Assembly (NCBI RefSeq): GCF_034702125.1 | Contig: NC_085867.1 | Location: 41,183,983-41,247,982 of the forward strand | Length of the DNA: 64,000 nucleotides | Direction: 5' to 3' | Origin: Engraulis encrasicolus | Taxonomy: Eukaryota > Chordata > Actinopteri > Clupeiformes > Engraulidae | Part shown: piece by piece, positions 1 to 37,900 of the stretch | How positions within the stretch are numbered: position 1 is the first letter of the stretch | Layout: each line of letters opens with the position of its first letter | Program-made: the position numbers and the translations under genes | The notes under the pieces: generated by a model | Database searches by the model: none | Told to the model about the DNA's origin: nothing | Seen by the model: the letters and a program-made list of their open reading frames with translations, nothing else

Positions 1-745
1 CTACTTAATTATATTTCAAGTGTATTTAAGTATACTATAAGTTGTCCCAAAATAACACAACTTAAGTATGTACTTCTGCAGTATACTATAAAGTCCTTTC
101 TCATGACATTGAAATAGATTTCTAATGTACTTAAAATGCACTTATCCGCATGATAAAGTTCACATTAAACACATTTTAATGTGACTTGGTTAGTATACTT
201 ATAATGTACTAAAAGTTAAATATATTTTTAGTATATTAAGTACACTTGTACAAAGTTTAATTTTAGTACAAAAAAGTCAACTTAAAATGTGATTAAGCTC
301 TACTTAATTGTATTTCAAGTGTATTTAAGTATACTATAAGTTGTCCCAAAATAACACAACTTAAGTATGTACTTCTGCAGTATACTATAAAGTACTTTCT
401 CGTGACGTTAAAATAGATTTCTAATGTACTTAAAATGCACTTATCCGCATGCTAAAGTACACATTAAGTACATTATAAGTATACTAACCAAGTCACTTTA
501 AAATGTGTTTAAAGTTAAATATATTTTTAGTATATTAAGTACACTTATACAAAGTTTAATTTTAGTACAAAAAAGTCAACTTAAAATGTGTTTAAGCTCT
601 ACCTAATTATATTTCAAGTACATTTAAGTATACTATAAGTTGTCCCAAAATAACATTCTTTAAATACACACTTTTGAAGTACACTTTAAATACAATAAAA
701 CGTACTTATTAAGTATATATTAAGTACACTTTTTTTTTACTTGGG
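1..745. repeat. AT-rich tandem repeat, about 299-bp period, 2.5 copies
   Basis: Copy starts are visible at 1, 300 and 599, each opening with CTACTTAAT or CTACCTAAT. The first two copies are nearly identical over their full length. The third breaks down after about 100 bases and ends in a T-run near 730-740. Inside each unit, short words such as AGTATACT, AAGTACAC and TTAAGTA recur in both orientations. The array may continue left of the window. No coding potential was seen. Confidence 0.85.
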
Positions 746-870
746 AAGGTCATCACTCCTTCGCCTCTCGGGGCTCGAACCCACAACCTCACAGCAAACT
801 CAGGACATGGGAGGTAGACATGGTCAGGCCGTAAGCGCAGTTGCCAGCGCATCTGTACGAGGCTTCGGGA
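745..870 (-). repeat. tRNA-derived SINE head (fragment)
   Basis: Read on the minus strand, 760-785 contains a B-box-like GGTTCGAGCCC preceded by tRNA-like spacing. It abuts the 299-bp repeat. It lacks a clean cloverleaf, so it is a SINE-type relic and not a tRNA gene. From 870 to 1306 I see only intronic sequence. Confidence 0.45.
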
Positions 871-1306
871 GGGAGGTTTAGTAGCCTAATGCTCCACCGC
901 CAAACTGTCCTTACATTAACAACAGCGCTGCCACTATTTTGTCTGCTGTGTGAAGTGAAGGTGACAAAACTACAAACTGTACCCTGTAAGAATGTCCCAC
1001 GTTGTCCCAGACAAGACATCTTCTCTTGTCTGTGTCAGTGTGCCCTCACTCTTGCCATATTCAAGTTGCTTTTCTTTGTGAGCGGAACAAAAATAACAAA
1101 AGCTAAGAGCAATTTTACACCATTTTCTCCCCTTCTGTTTTTTGGGCCATCCCACTTTGTCATTTCTATGCCGTCTCTTAGTTGCTTGCTTCGTGAGGCC
1201 ATTTCCCCCATGAGGGTAGCCCATTTACGTACATTATTCTCTCTCTTTTCAGAGCGTCTCTGCTGCAACGTCATTTTGCCCTTTTTGTTGTTTTTTTCTC
1301 TTCCAG

Positions 1307-4300
1307 AGATTGCCAGCTCGTTCGGGAAAGGAGTTCACTTCAACACGTTCGGTGGCAATCCTGTTGCCTGTGCCATCGGTTCCTCCGTGCTCGATGTAGG
1401 CTTATCCTGAGCTTCTCTTTGGTGGTGTACAACAATGGTGTAGCCTACATTATGTAAACCTTTTTAAGTTAAGTTAACTTTAAAAGATCTTTTAAAGTCA
1501 GGATCATGTGCTAATGTAAAACATACTTATATATTTGACTTTTTAAATCTGATGTTACCTGACTCGTACACACATACTGTATGCATATGGCCACATTTTA
1601 TACCTGTTCTATTTTTATTCCATTTTTATTCTATTTTATTTTCTGTCAGGTTATAGAGGAAGATGGAACCCAGGAGATCAGCCTCAGGGTTGGAACGTAC
1701 ATCATGGAGGAACTGGCCAAGATGCGCGAGAAATATGAAGTCATTGGCGACGTCCGTGGCAAAGGACTCATGATTGGCATAGAAATGGTTAAAGACAAGG
1801 TGGGTGTTGTTAAAACAAATGGAACATGATTCCTCATGTTGCGCATAGAGTATAATGATGTTAGTGTAACCTGGCATACTGTAAAAAAACAAGATAATAC
1901 AAGATGACAACCTGGCCCACTTCCCAACGCAAACACACACAGAACCTAACAGACCCTCCAAGGAACCTACCAGGTAACATAACAAACGTAACACAGATGT
2001 TCCTGTAAAACTATGCTCCCAACAAACAATCACAGAGCTATCAATCCTGAGTTTTGAGATGCAAAGCCCTATGCCAAGTTGCTCTGCTGATTACACACTT
2101 ACAGGGCCTAAAGATTGTGTTCACACTTCCAAGAGGTGTTTGTGAACATCCCAGGAGCTGAAGGAAAAAAAAAGTCTGTTCTTCAAAATAGTCATATTAA
2201 GGTTGTTGTACCTGAAAGTGTGGGACAGTAGGGCACCTTTACTATACTGGCCCCTATGCTAATGGAAAGTCCAAGTAACTTGGAAACATTTTGATGATTT
2301 CAAGCAGAGAACTATATCATGCAGTCTGTACTTGCATTAAAAATAGCAGATTATAGTAATTACCTCATTAATCCATCAATCCTATGGTTTAGAACTACAG
2401 ATGTCCGATATTGGCTTTTTTGCCGATATCCGATATGCTGATATTGTCCAACTCTCAATTTTCGATTCCGATATCGGCTGATACCGATGTCGATATATGT
2501 GGGTTATTTTTCCTCAAAACAAATTTTAGGTAACATTACACATCTCCTGTTGTGGAACAAAATATGCTTAATTGTATTGTAATGCCCCACTAGATGCATT
2601 CTCGAATGCAACAAAGCTTTCCAAATATTAACATCGTCTGTGCAAAATAGAAAAATAATTAAAGGGAAAAGTGTACAGTAATTCAAGCATTATTATATCG
2701 GTTTTGATAGGTCAAAAATCTGATACCGATATTGACCGATATTACATTTTATGCTATTATCGGGCCGATAATATCTTATCGGACATCTCTATTTAGAACG
2801 TCTTTTGGTGAAATACGAGTTTTGCTCTTTTGAAGTCAGGGCTGACATACGTACTGTATTAGGCATTGCTAATGCCAGTATTCTGTAGAATTTCACATCA
2901 TCTGATGTTAACGGTATAAAATCCCTTGAGAAATATTCCACAACCTATTCCCCATAACATCAGTCTGTTGCACTTTATAGTATGTTCCTGTTTCAGAGTC
3001 CCATGTTGCTACAAGTGATAAAAATCTGCATTGTTATGTAATCCATGAGCAGTGTTTATCTAGTTCTCAATGCTTGGGTCAGCCATACAGGTTGTTTACT
3101 CTAGCGAGCCTAGCCCACCCTTGTTATGGGTTAATGACAAGTGGATGTGGTTGTCATCGGGCATGTTTCAAAACAGCCATTCCCACTGTTGAGCTTCGGC
3201 GTGTGGGTGACCTCTCTGAACCGTCCCCTCATATCTCACATGTGGCAAGAGCGTGACAGAGAAGTGGAAGTGTAGTGTCTACCTGACACAGGGCTTGTTT
3301 GAAATGGCTGGCAGGCTGTGGTTGGCTTAAAATAATGCATTGTGGACTTGAAATAGTGACAGTTTTGTTTTTATTTCACCTGTGCAAAGTGTTCTTTTTG
3401 GGTGCTTGGCATCTTGGATTTTGGATTAATTTTAGATAATCTCTCTTTAAAAAAAAATAAAAAAAATTCTTAGGGGCTTTTATGCCTTTATTTGACAGGA
3501 CAGTCGAAGATGGTGACAGGGAGCGAATGGGACAGAGAGACAGGGGAGGATCGGGAAATGACCCCGGCCGGACTCAAAACGGGGTCGTCATGGGCTTGCA
3601 AGCCCAAATGTGGGGGGCTTAGCACGCTGCACCACAGCGTCCCCTAATTTTAGATAATCTCATCTGAATGTCCTGTGGCATTTGCCTCAAAGTAGTTACT
3701 TCCAAGCTTTACCTGACATGTCTTCGGATTAGTGGTCTTCCACACTATTGATCCGCAACAGCCGGATGTGTAAGCACTCCAGTCCGCACATGCCTGTCCC
3801 AGGTACACAGTCGATAACTGTTCTTGTCCATGTAGAGTAGACGGTCACGTCAGCCAGGCAGTGAAACAACCAGTTAGAGGTGTGACGTTCACGAACGAGC
3901 CGGTTCTTTTGAAGTGAACGATGGGAACCGGATCACAGCTGGAGGAGCCACAACCGTTACTTTGTTCATTTTTCATTAATTTTAAGCACGTGACCTCGAC
4001 CAGAGTAATTCAATTAGGGAAAAAACACAATTGTTTGCCTTAAAGAGTGGCAAAAACGGTCTTCAGAAGCAGGAGAATAATCAGTTGTTATTTGGACAAA
4101 ATTACCTTGAGGTGGAGTCAAAATATTACATTCTAAACACTGAATAAATAATTAAAAAAAGAAAAGAGCCAGTTTTGGAATGGCTCTTTAAAAGGAACGA
4201 GCCACTAAGATCCGGTTCCCGTCAAAGAGCCACAAATCCCATCTCTACAACCAGTCACTGATAGAGACAGACAGCCAATAACACACAACCAACCAACCAA

Positions 4301-5409
4301 CCAACCGGCAAGACAGCAACCTAGTATATAAATAGCAAGAAAGACAAAATGACAGACATAGGCTACAGACAGACGGACAGATAGCCAGTCAGTGTCAGTC
4401 AGGGGTGTGTTCGGCAAAGAATTTTCAGCATATCAAGGCTGTTGAGAGGCAGACAGACAACTGTCTGATCGTATAGATGCGAGTGCTCAAGTCTTTCTGG
4501 TCTGTTTTCAGCGTAGGCCTTTCGTGCAGATGGAATTTCCGGCAAGCCCACTCACTGTGTGCTGAAAATCCTTAACTACTTCATAACAACATTGACATAG
4601 CATAGATTAGAGTCTCAAGTGACAGATTAGGACATGGTCATAGAAAAATGGTGACAACAGAGGCTTAAAACAGCCACCCAACCAGTTAGTCAGTTGAACA
4701 GTCAATACACCAGCCAACCAAGGCAGCGGCCAGCCAGGCAGGGAATGCCTGCCCTGTCAGCACACGTTAAAGATTAAGTGTGTGCGCATCGACCTCCCAC
4801 CCCCAGAGACTGAACAGGCTCCAACATGACTGCGATGTAACCCCTCTGCTCTCTCCATCTCTCCCTCCCTCAGGCAAGCCGAGACCCACTTCCTCCAGCA
4901 GACATGGCAGAGATCTTTGAGGACGTCAGAGACATGGGGGTGCTGATCGGCAAGGGAGGCGTGTACGGACAGGTATGTTGGATTGTCTCTCATCATGGAG
5001 AGAACAGAGCAGTGGGCCTAGCTAACAAGGGGATACCAGCGTTAACAGTTGTGTAATATGCCAACGATCCAACCTTGGAATTATTTTATGTCACACAGTT
5101 GAAGTTGAAGTAACCAGGTTCAAAGCTGACATTGTCAATAAGCTCTTATTTATATAATGTATAACTTTTGTACAAACTGCTTGAACGCAAAACAAAAAAC
5201 AAAACAATGTCTGACATTGCACACACACACACACACTTCAAATTTTGACACATGCCTTCTACTAACCTCTGTACTAATCTATTCTATTCTATTCTATTGG
5301 CCCACAGACCTTTAGGGTTAAGCCTCCCATGTGCATCACTAAAGAGGATGCTGACTATTTCCTTGCGGTCTTCAACCAAGCCATGATCAATTACACGGAG
5401 AGGAGATGA
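1307..5409 (+). CDS. agxt2: agxt2, alanine-glyoxylate aminotransferase 2, last four coding exons (5'-partial)
   Basis: This is the C-terminal part of a mitochondrial class III PLP-dependent aminotransferase. The family transfers amino groups from alanine, beta-aminoisobutyrate and dimethylarginines to glyoxylate or pyruvate. Exons are 1307-1395, 1650-1799, 4874-4972 and 5308-5409, with stop TGA at 5407. All introns are GT-AG and the frame runs through: phase 2 into the first exon seen, then phase 0 at each junction. Diagnostic stretches are [52 protein letters not shown] and [13 protein letters not shown], which align with the end of mammalian AGXT2. Upstream exons, including the PLP lysine, lie left of the window. 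The 3.07-kb intron before 4874 carries two hAT elements and a SINE. Identification rests on recalled family sequence and is strong. Confidence 0.96.
2396..2791. mobile_element. non-autonomous hAT element in agxt2 intron
   Basis: The terminal inverted repeats are TASAGATGTCCGATA-like. The element is flanked by perfect 8-bp duplications TTTAGAAC at 2388-2395 and 2792-2799. Subterminal sequence is rich in ATATCGG and CCGATAT words. No transposase frame is present. Confidence 0.9.
3467..3646 (-). repeat. tRNA-derived SINE (full-length-like)
   Basis: On the minus strand it begins GGGGACGCTGTGGTGCAGCG, has an A-box and a degenerate B-box, a body with CATTTCCCGATCC and CTGTCCTGTCAAATAAAGGC, and a short tail. 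It is the same family as the elements at 20334-20499 and 17869-18035. Confidence 0.85.
3875..4247. mobile_element. non-autonomous hAT element in agxt2 intron
   Basis: Ends are TAGAGGTGTGACGTT and a matching inverted ATCCCATCTCTA. The flanking 8-bp duplication CAACCAGT is perfect (3867-3874 and 4248-4255). Internal words GAGCCGGTTC and GAACGAGCC are repeated near both ends. A relic of the same family lies at 44484-44570. Confidence 0.9.
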
Positions 5410-5465
5410 GACCTCCGAGAAACGTCCGTGTGCTGTGCGCACACACACAAGCACACTCCATCATC

Positions 5466-5497
<32 letters not shown>

Positions 5498-7193
5498 CGA
5501 TCAATGCTGTTTATAGCACGTGGTGCTGTGAAACCTCAGTATATTAGTGAGAGATGTACTGTGCATGAGCCAGATATCCGTGCTGTCTTGAGAAGTTATT
5601 TCCATACTGATATAACCATCAGACATATCTTATGCAGGTTTCTATAATGGCTCAATGCCTCTTGGAAAAAAGGGTCAAAATGTCAAATCTGCCTCTACAA
5701 TGTGGGTTACAAATGTTGATCCATAATCAGTATTCATCTATATACAGTATTTTGTTTAGGATTAATGTAGTAATAGAGATGTCAATAATGTTGTTAAATA
5801 ACATTAATATATAAAATAATTTATTTAAAATATTTTTATAATTTCATATATTTTTCCCCGCTATCCCAAAGGGCAACCCTTACCAGCATAACGCTTCTGT
5901 TTTTGTACAAGCTAACAGCACACACCAAACTTATTACATAAATACATTAGAGCGGTGACATCAATAGCTCCTACAGGTGGAGTCCAAGTCAGAGTGCTGC
6001 CAATATAGAGCGAGAGTAATGGCTTCGGCTGTTAAAGGTCTCAGTCAGTGGCCTGTCATTTTTCAAATTCCCCTGTTTTCGTTCGCTCTCAAGCTGTGGA
6101 TTTTCCATCTGTAATGAGTCTTAAGGTGCCTTTAATTTGGAAAAGCACTATGTTCACTTTATACCTTAAAATCTCCAAGCAGGTGGAAAATAATGCCTTA
6201 TAAACCCACTAATGAATTTTAATCCAAGGCAAAAGAGCAAGTTATTGTTTTTGTTAAATCGGCTTGATCAGTGTTAAATTGATTAACCACAACATAGGTG
6301 TTTTTAAAAATTGTGACTGAAATATCAGAGCTTACCAAAACGCACCAGGCATGTTTTTTTTATCTTGACAGCCATGTTTGGTCTTCTTAACATGTACAGA
6401 ATGTGAACACTTCTCTACCAGGTACCTTGAGCTGCAGCCGAACAAGTAGCATATCAAGTTACCATTTGGAGTACACAGTGTATGTATTGAATTTGATTAA
6501 AAAATTCATAATTTTTACATGGGCAACTGTCGTTCATCCGGAGGAATATATATAATCTATACTAATGTCCATAGTAAATTTCTGCTTATTGCCTTCTCAC
6601 TGCCTTCTGTCGCATCTGTCGATACCTGAATTTCCCCCTGGGGATCAATGAAGTTACTCTACTCTACTCTAGTCATCTTTTCAACTCTCACCTCCTCCAC
6701 AGTGGGAACGCCTTGGGCTGGGGCAAACAAGGTAGTGTGTAGCAGGTTGGTACTCATACACAGTGCAGTAGGTACATACACATGCAGGCCAACTCGTGCA
6801 GGGTGTAAGGTAACATACAGGTTTAGCTGGACGAGCGCCGTAAATATCCCCTGTAATGCTATATAACCACCAGCTGTTGTAGTCTTACAGTTACAACCGT
6901 GTGTGTGTGTGTGTGTGTGCGTACACTCCTCCACTCTGGGTTAATGGCTAACCAAACACAACAGAATGAAAGGCAAACACTGACAAATTAAAGTCATGTT
7001 TAATTTAAAACGTTGGGAACCAACAAGACATCGGGCATCAGTCGGGAGCAGTCAGGCCAGGGAGTCACTACTCCCACAACCGGGAGAAGATGAAATGAAG
7101 CAGTAGTGTTCATGGGCATGATGAGCATTATTTCTTTCTTTCTTTTTTTTTTTTTTACAGTGGGTCTTTCAACCAGTCCACACACAGCCACAG
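5410..7193. other. agxt2-dnajc21 convergent intergenic region with both 3' UTRs
   Basis: The two genes converge here. It holds short CA runs (5219-5236 and 5465-5490), AT-rich sequence around 5780-5860, a LINE 3' tail at 6605-6672 and a GT run at 6899-6920. An ATTAAA-like signal for dnajc21 can be read on the minus strand near 7000, weakly supported. I found no clear AATAAA for agxt2. Confidence 0.6.
6605..6672 (+). repeat. LINE 3' tail
   Basis: GAATTTCCCCCTGGGGATCA, followed by GTTACTCTACTCTACTCT, is the recurrent 3' end of fish non-LTR retrotransposons with a short terminal repeat. Only the last about 70 bases are present. Confidence 0.65.
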
Positions 7194-34098
<26,905 letters not shown>

Positions 34099-34420
34099 TT
34101 TGCTTCGATCAAAGTTGAGAGAAATATTACTTAAAACCTTCCTTGATGTGAGCTAGGTCGTCCACGGTGGCAGCATGTATTCTGTCGATGGTACGCTCCA
34201 ACTTGCTGTCCTCGTTATGTCGGTTACATTACACCTGAACTTATCTACACGTAAAATATTGTGAACACTATAAAGGGTAATTACTAATTCCACAACTTGA
34301 AAAATGCGAGTTACATCTCCGTTAAACCAGTTTCAACGTGTGAACACGATACCAACACCGGCGGTGTTGTTGGCGACACACGAGTCGCTTACATATGACG
34401 TCACTGCAGCATTCAATTCT
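34099..34420 (-). promoter_or_regulatory. dnajc21 promoter / 5' UTR region with CRE palindrome
   Basis: The region upstream of the dnajc21 start is GC-rich relative to its flanks and contains a perfect TGACGTCA (CRE/ATF site) at 34396-34403, about 300 bases before the start codon. The start site itself cannot be placed. The brix1 poly(A) signal lies only 190 bases further upstream. Confidence 0.5.
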
Positions 34421-34592
34421 TAAAGGGACAGTACTCCATTTCTGTTGAATTTCGCAATGTAAAAATGATCTCAGGTAAATGTGTCCGCCAATAAAAGTTA
34501 TCAGAACATTTTAAGAAATGCAACAAAACTCACTTCCAATAAGCAAATAAAAGTAGCACATTCAACAAAAGATCTGATGGTCAAAAGTTAAA

Positions 34593-34598
34593 TTTATT
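34593..34598 (-). terminator. brix1 polyadenylation signal AATAAA
   Basis: Canonical AATAAA on the minus strand, about 325 bases past the brix1 stop codon. Confidence 0.7.
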
Positions 34599-34921
34599 GA
34601 AGGCCAACAAAATACTGTACTGTATGTAAATATTGATGCACATGGTCTTGCGAGTATCCACACACATCACCATAATACAAATTTATTTGGGCGACACAGT
34701 GACAACACAATAAGTCAGTGGGAGTGGGGAGAATGTCAGTGGGATATGTTTTATGTTTTTACATGGTGGTCATGACGATGGGTCTTCAAAACACATCCAG
34801 TATCTATAAAAAAAAAAGTCAATACCAGATATTACCACACATTTTTACTCAACAACATCCGGTATATATAAAGAAAGCAAGGAAACTCTCTCAGTCTCTC
34901 TTAACAACAGCTGACACGTGC

Positions 34922-37900
34922 TTATCGCATCCCCTTGCGCTTCAGCCGGGTCTTCCTCCTGAGCTCGGTGAGTCTGCCCTTCTTGGGTGGCAGCGGGGCG
35001 GGCGCCTCGTGCTCAATCTCCACGGGCTTCTCTGGCAGCGGCGTGTCGAAGACGTCATCTGTTATGTCCTCCTTCATCTCCTCCCTCTTCTCGGTCCTCT
35101 TGGCCTTCTGAAGCTCGCGCACCATCTGACGCTCCCGCTGCTTGGCTGCCAGAGACATGCGGAGCATGCGCCGTTGCTGTGACGATGTAGAGAATACAAA
35201 AAAGAAGCTTTAGTGTCTATGGAGATTTCAGAAAGGCATAGAATAATAAGCACAGTGAAATCAGTATGTCTGTGAAATTATTATAGGTTAGAGGAAAGAG
35301 TGCAATATATTTCATGTCGGCAGATAAAAAATGACCAAAAAAAGGGGCACACACAAGGCTTGTGTCGAACACTATACATTGTAGTCAAAAAGTAACAAAA
35401 GAAGTCTGTGGATGAACCTGGCGCTACAGACATTTCTGACCTAGTCCATTTTCAAGGTTTTTTTTTTGTTGTCATCATTTTTAGTATCGCTACTTTTGGT
35501 GAACAACAGTCGCACCAAGCAAGCAGTACATGGCACAAAGTCAAGGCGCAGTTGCCAACCTTTTTTTCACCCTTCATTCAGGTTGGAAGATCAGAAATTC
35601 ACAATTTATCGCTACGAACCATGCACACATACTGCCAGTGCACACCGAATGCGGCAAGAGCGACACAAAGGCGCTGGAAGTTATTGACAAGGTGTCTGCA
35701 GGTTTTAACAAGTGCAATTTTAGACTTTTTTTTAGACCTTTTTTAGACCATCATGGGCTAAATTTTAGACCTTCGCGGAGTATTAAAAAAATGAAATAAA
35801 GCCAGATTGCGGTCAATTGACTATATATACGCGCGCACGCGAGCACACTTCAGAGCACACATCAGAAACAAAACAGAGCGGCGTGGAAAAGGACCTAAAA
35901 ACAAAGCGTAACAAAACAAATAAACATTAATCCTTTGTCGATATTTTGCATTGAAACGTAGGTCTTAAATTACTCAAACTCAATTTTAGACTTACACTGC
36001 AAAATATCCCAATATTTTAGACTTTTTTAGGCCTAAAATGGAAAATGTGTAATTTTAGACTTTTTTAGACTTTTTAAGACCCCGCAGACACCCTGTATTG
36101 ACTTTGTATCGATGAGCTGGCAACAAAAGCATTTTGGGCCTACAAGAGGTGCTTCCGGTGTGACGAATTGGTAGCCTGGTGAACCAGCGCCACCCGCTGG
36201 ACGGCAAAATGTTTTGTCTACGGGTGGGTCTGGCCTCGCATAATGATTCAATGAAGCCAGAATGCCAAGAATCTGGCAAACCAATTGGGTCATTTCACGT
36301 GAAATCAGACACTTTGGGACCCGACCGACCCGGATTTCAATCATACTTGGTGTGCCTTTTCAGTAGCAAGGTAGCACCACAGAACTGCATTGGTTTGAAT
36401 CTGACACTAATATTAAGGGAGAAACAGACTAGGAAAGGTTCACATGTGAGGGTAGGACACTATACATTCAGCCTTGAATATATCAGTCAGTGTTAGTCAC
36501 AAAAAGATGCCTGTGGTGTTGTTTGAAAGCTCTTTTCTGGCTCTACATATTACACAATCACCTTGGAATACAACTACTCTCAGAATATGAATTATGATAA
36601 ATTGAAAAATTTAAAATTGAATATCTAAAAAACTTATATTTTAAAATGGCCAGTTCCTTGTCCAAACGTAGCCGGCAATGTCATGAGCAGCACCTAAAAT
36701 GCTGGTGTTCGGTTTGTTATTCATTTCAGAGAATTTGACTCACAAATATGGCGTCATACAGACCACTTACTAATAATATGGTAATACCATAGTAGCATCA
36801 CATGACAAAACAAAAACAAAACAAAAATGGTCAGTGTCCATGGTCCCAGGTTTCAGAAACTAAGGCAGATGTCCATTTATACACACCAAATGATGATATG
36901 TGAATGTTTGAACATTCCTTCTCTGTGTACCTGTGCCATCTTCCCTTTACCGTACTTTAAAGAGATAATCAATGGCTACACTCTCATTTTGTACTCTACC
37001 AGTGCAGTTGAAGCAACAGCTGTGTCTTTTGTAGATAATGTATAAGTACGTCCCGTTGCAGTTACAGGTTCCACTACCAGAAGCACATCCTGATGATCCA
37101 TGACAAGTCTATCTGGTCTGAAGGGAAAAGTGAAGGATGGAGATGCCCATGAGGATGCAGGAAGTTCAGTTTCACCTCTCCAGTGCTCGGCATACATTCC
37201 TCAGCACATGCTAGCCACCAGTTGCCATTATATACAGCTACAACATACCCTTTGATGCTTGAAAATGTAACACATTCCTTTACTGAGCTCACTCTTTCAA
37301 CTCTGCCTTCTCTGAATGCTCAAAATGGCCTAACTTCCACTGTGTCCATTGACAATGGGCAGAAGCTGTGTAGTTTTTGAGTACCTGGAATAGTTCTTGC
37401 AGATTCAAACCTTTTCAACAGGTTCTCAGCTTCATGATGGTACATCTCTGTTGTGGCAAACTGGCAATGGATGTTCTTGACATTATCCTTGACTGACTCC
37501 CTTGAACCAGGAACGTTTTTAAAACTATAGTTTTGTAATTCAAGATGCTATTCAATCATCTCACTGGAACAACCAGTGCAGGCCACAATCCATCCATTTG
37601 TATGCTACTACCAAGATCAGTTGAAACTGGGAAAAAAATCTGTTTTGTTGTTATTTCAGACTGCAACATTCATGATACAATTGCTGTACATCTGTTTCAG
37701 AAGCTCCTAATTCAGTTCCTCAGTGACACTTCATCAATGACAGAACACCCAAAGAAGATCCTATATTTTTTCTGATGGCTGTGCTGCACAATATAAGAAC
37801 CTTAAAAACACAACAAATGTGTGCCACCACGAGGCAGATTTTCACATACCTGCAGAGTGGCACTTTTTTGCCACATCACATGGCAAAGGTCCATGTGATG

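Noticed and set aside
841..1410. 189-codon + strand frame
   Set aside because: It covers intron sequence and only its last part is a real agxt2 exon, in frame by chance. The exon boundaries at 1307 and 1395 explain the coding signal.
34718..35190. 154- and 67-codon + strand frames
   Set aside because: They are antisense to the last brix1 exon, whose minus-strand frame has clear homology.
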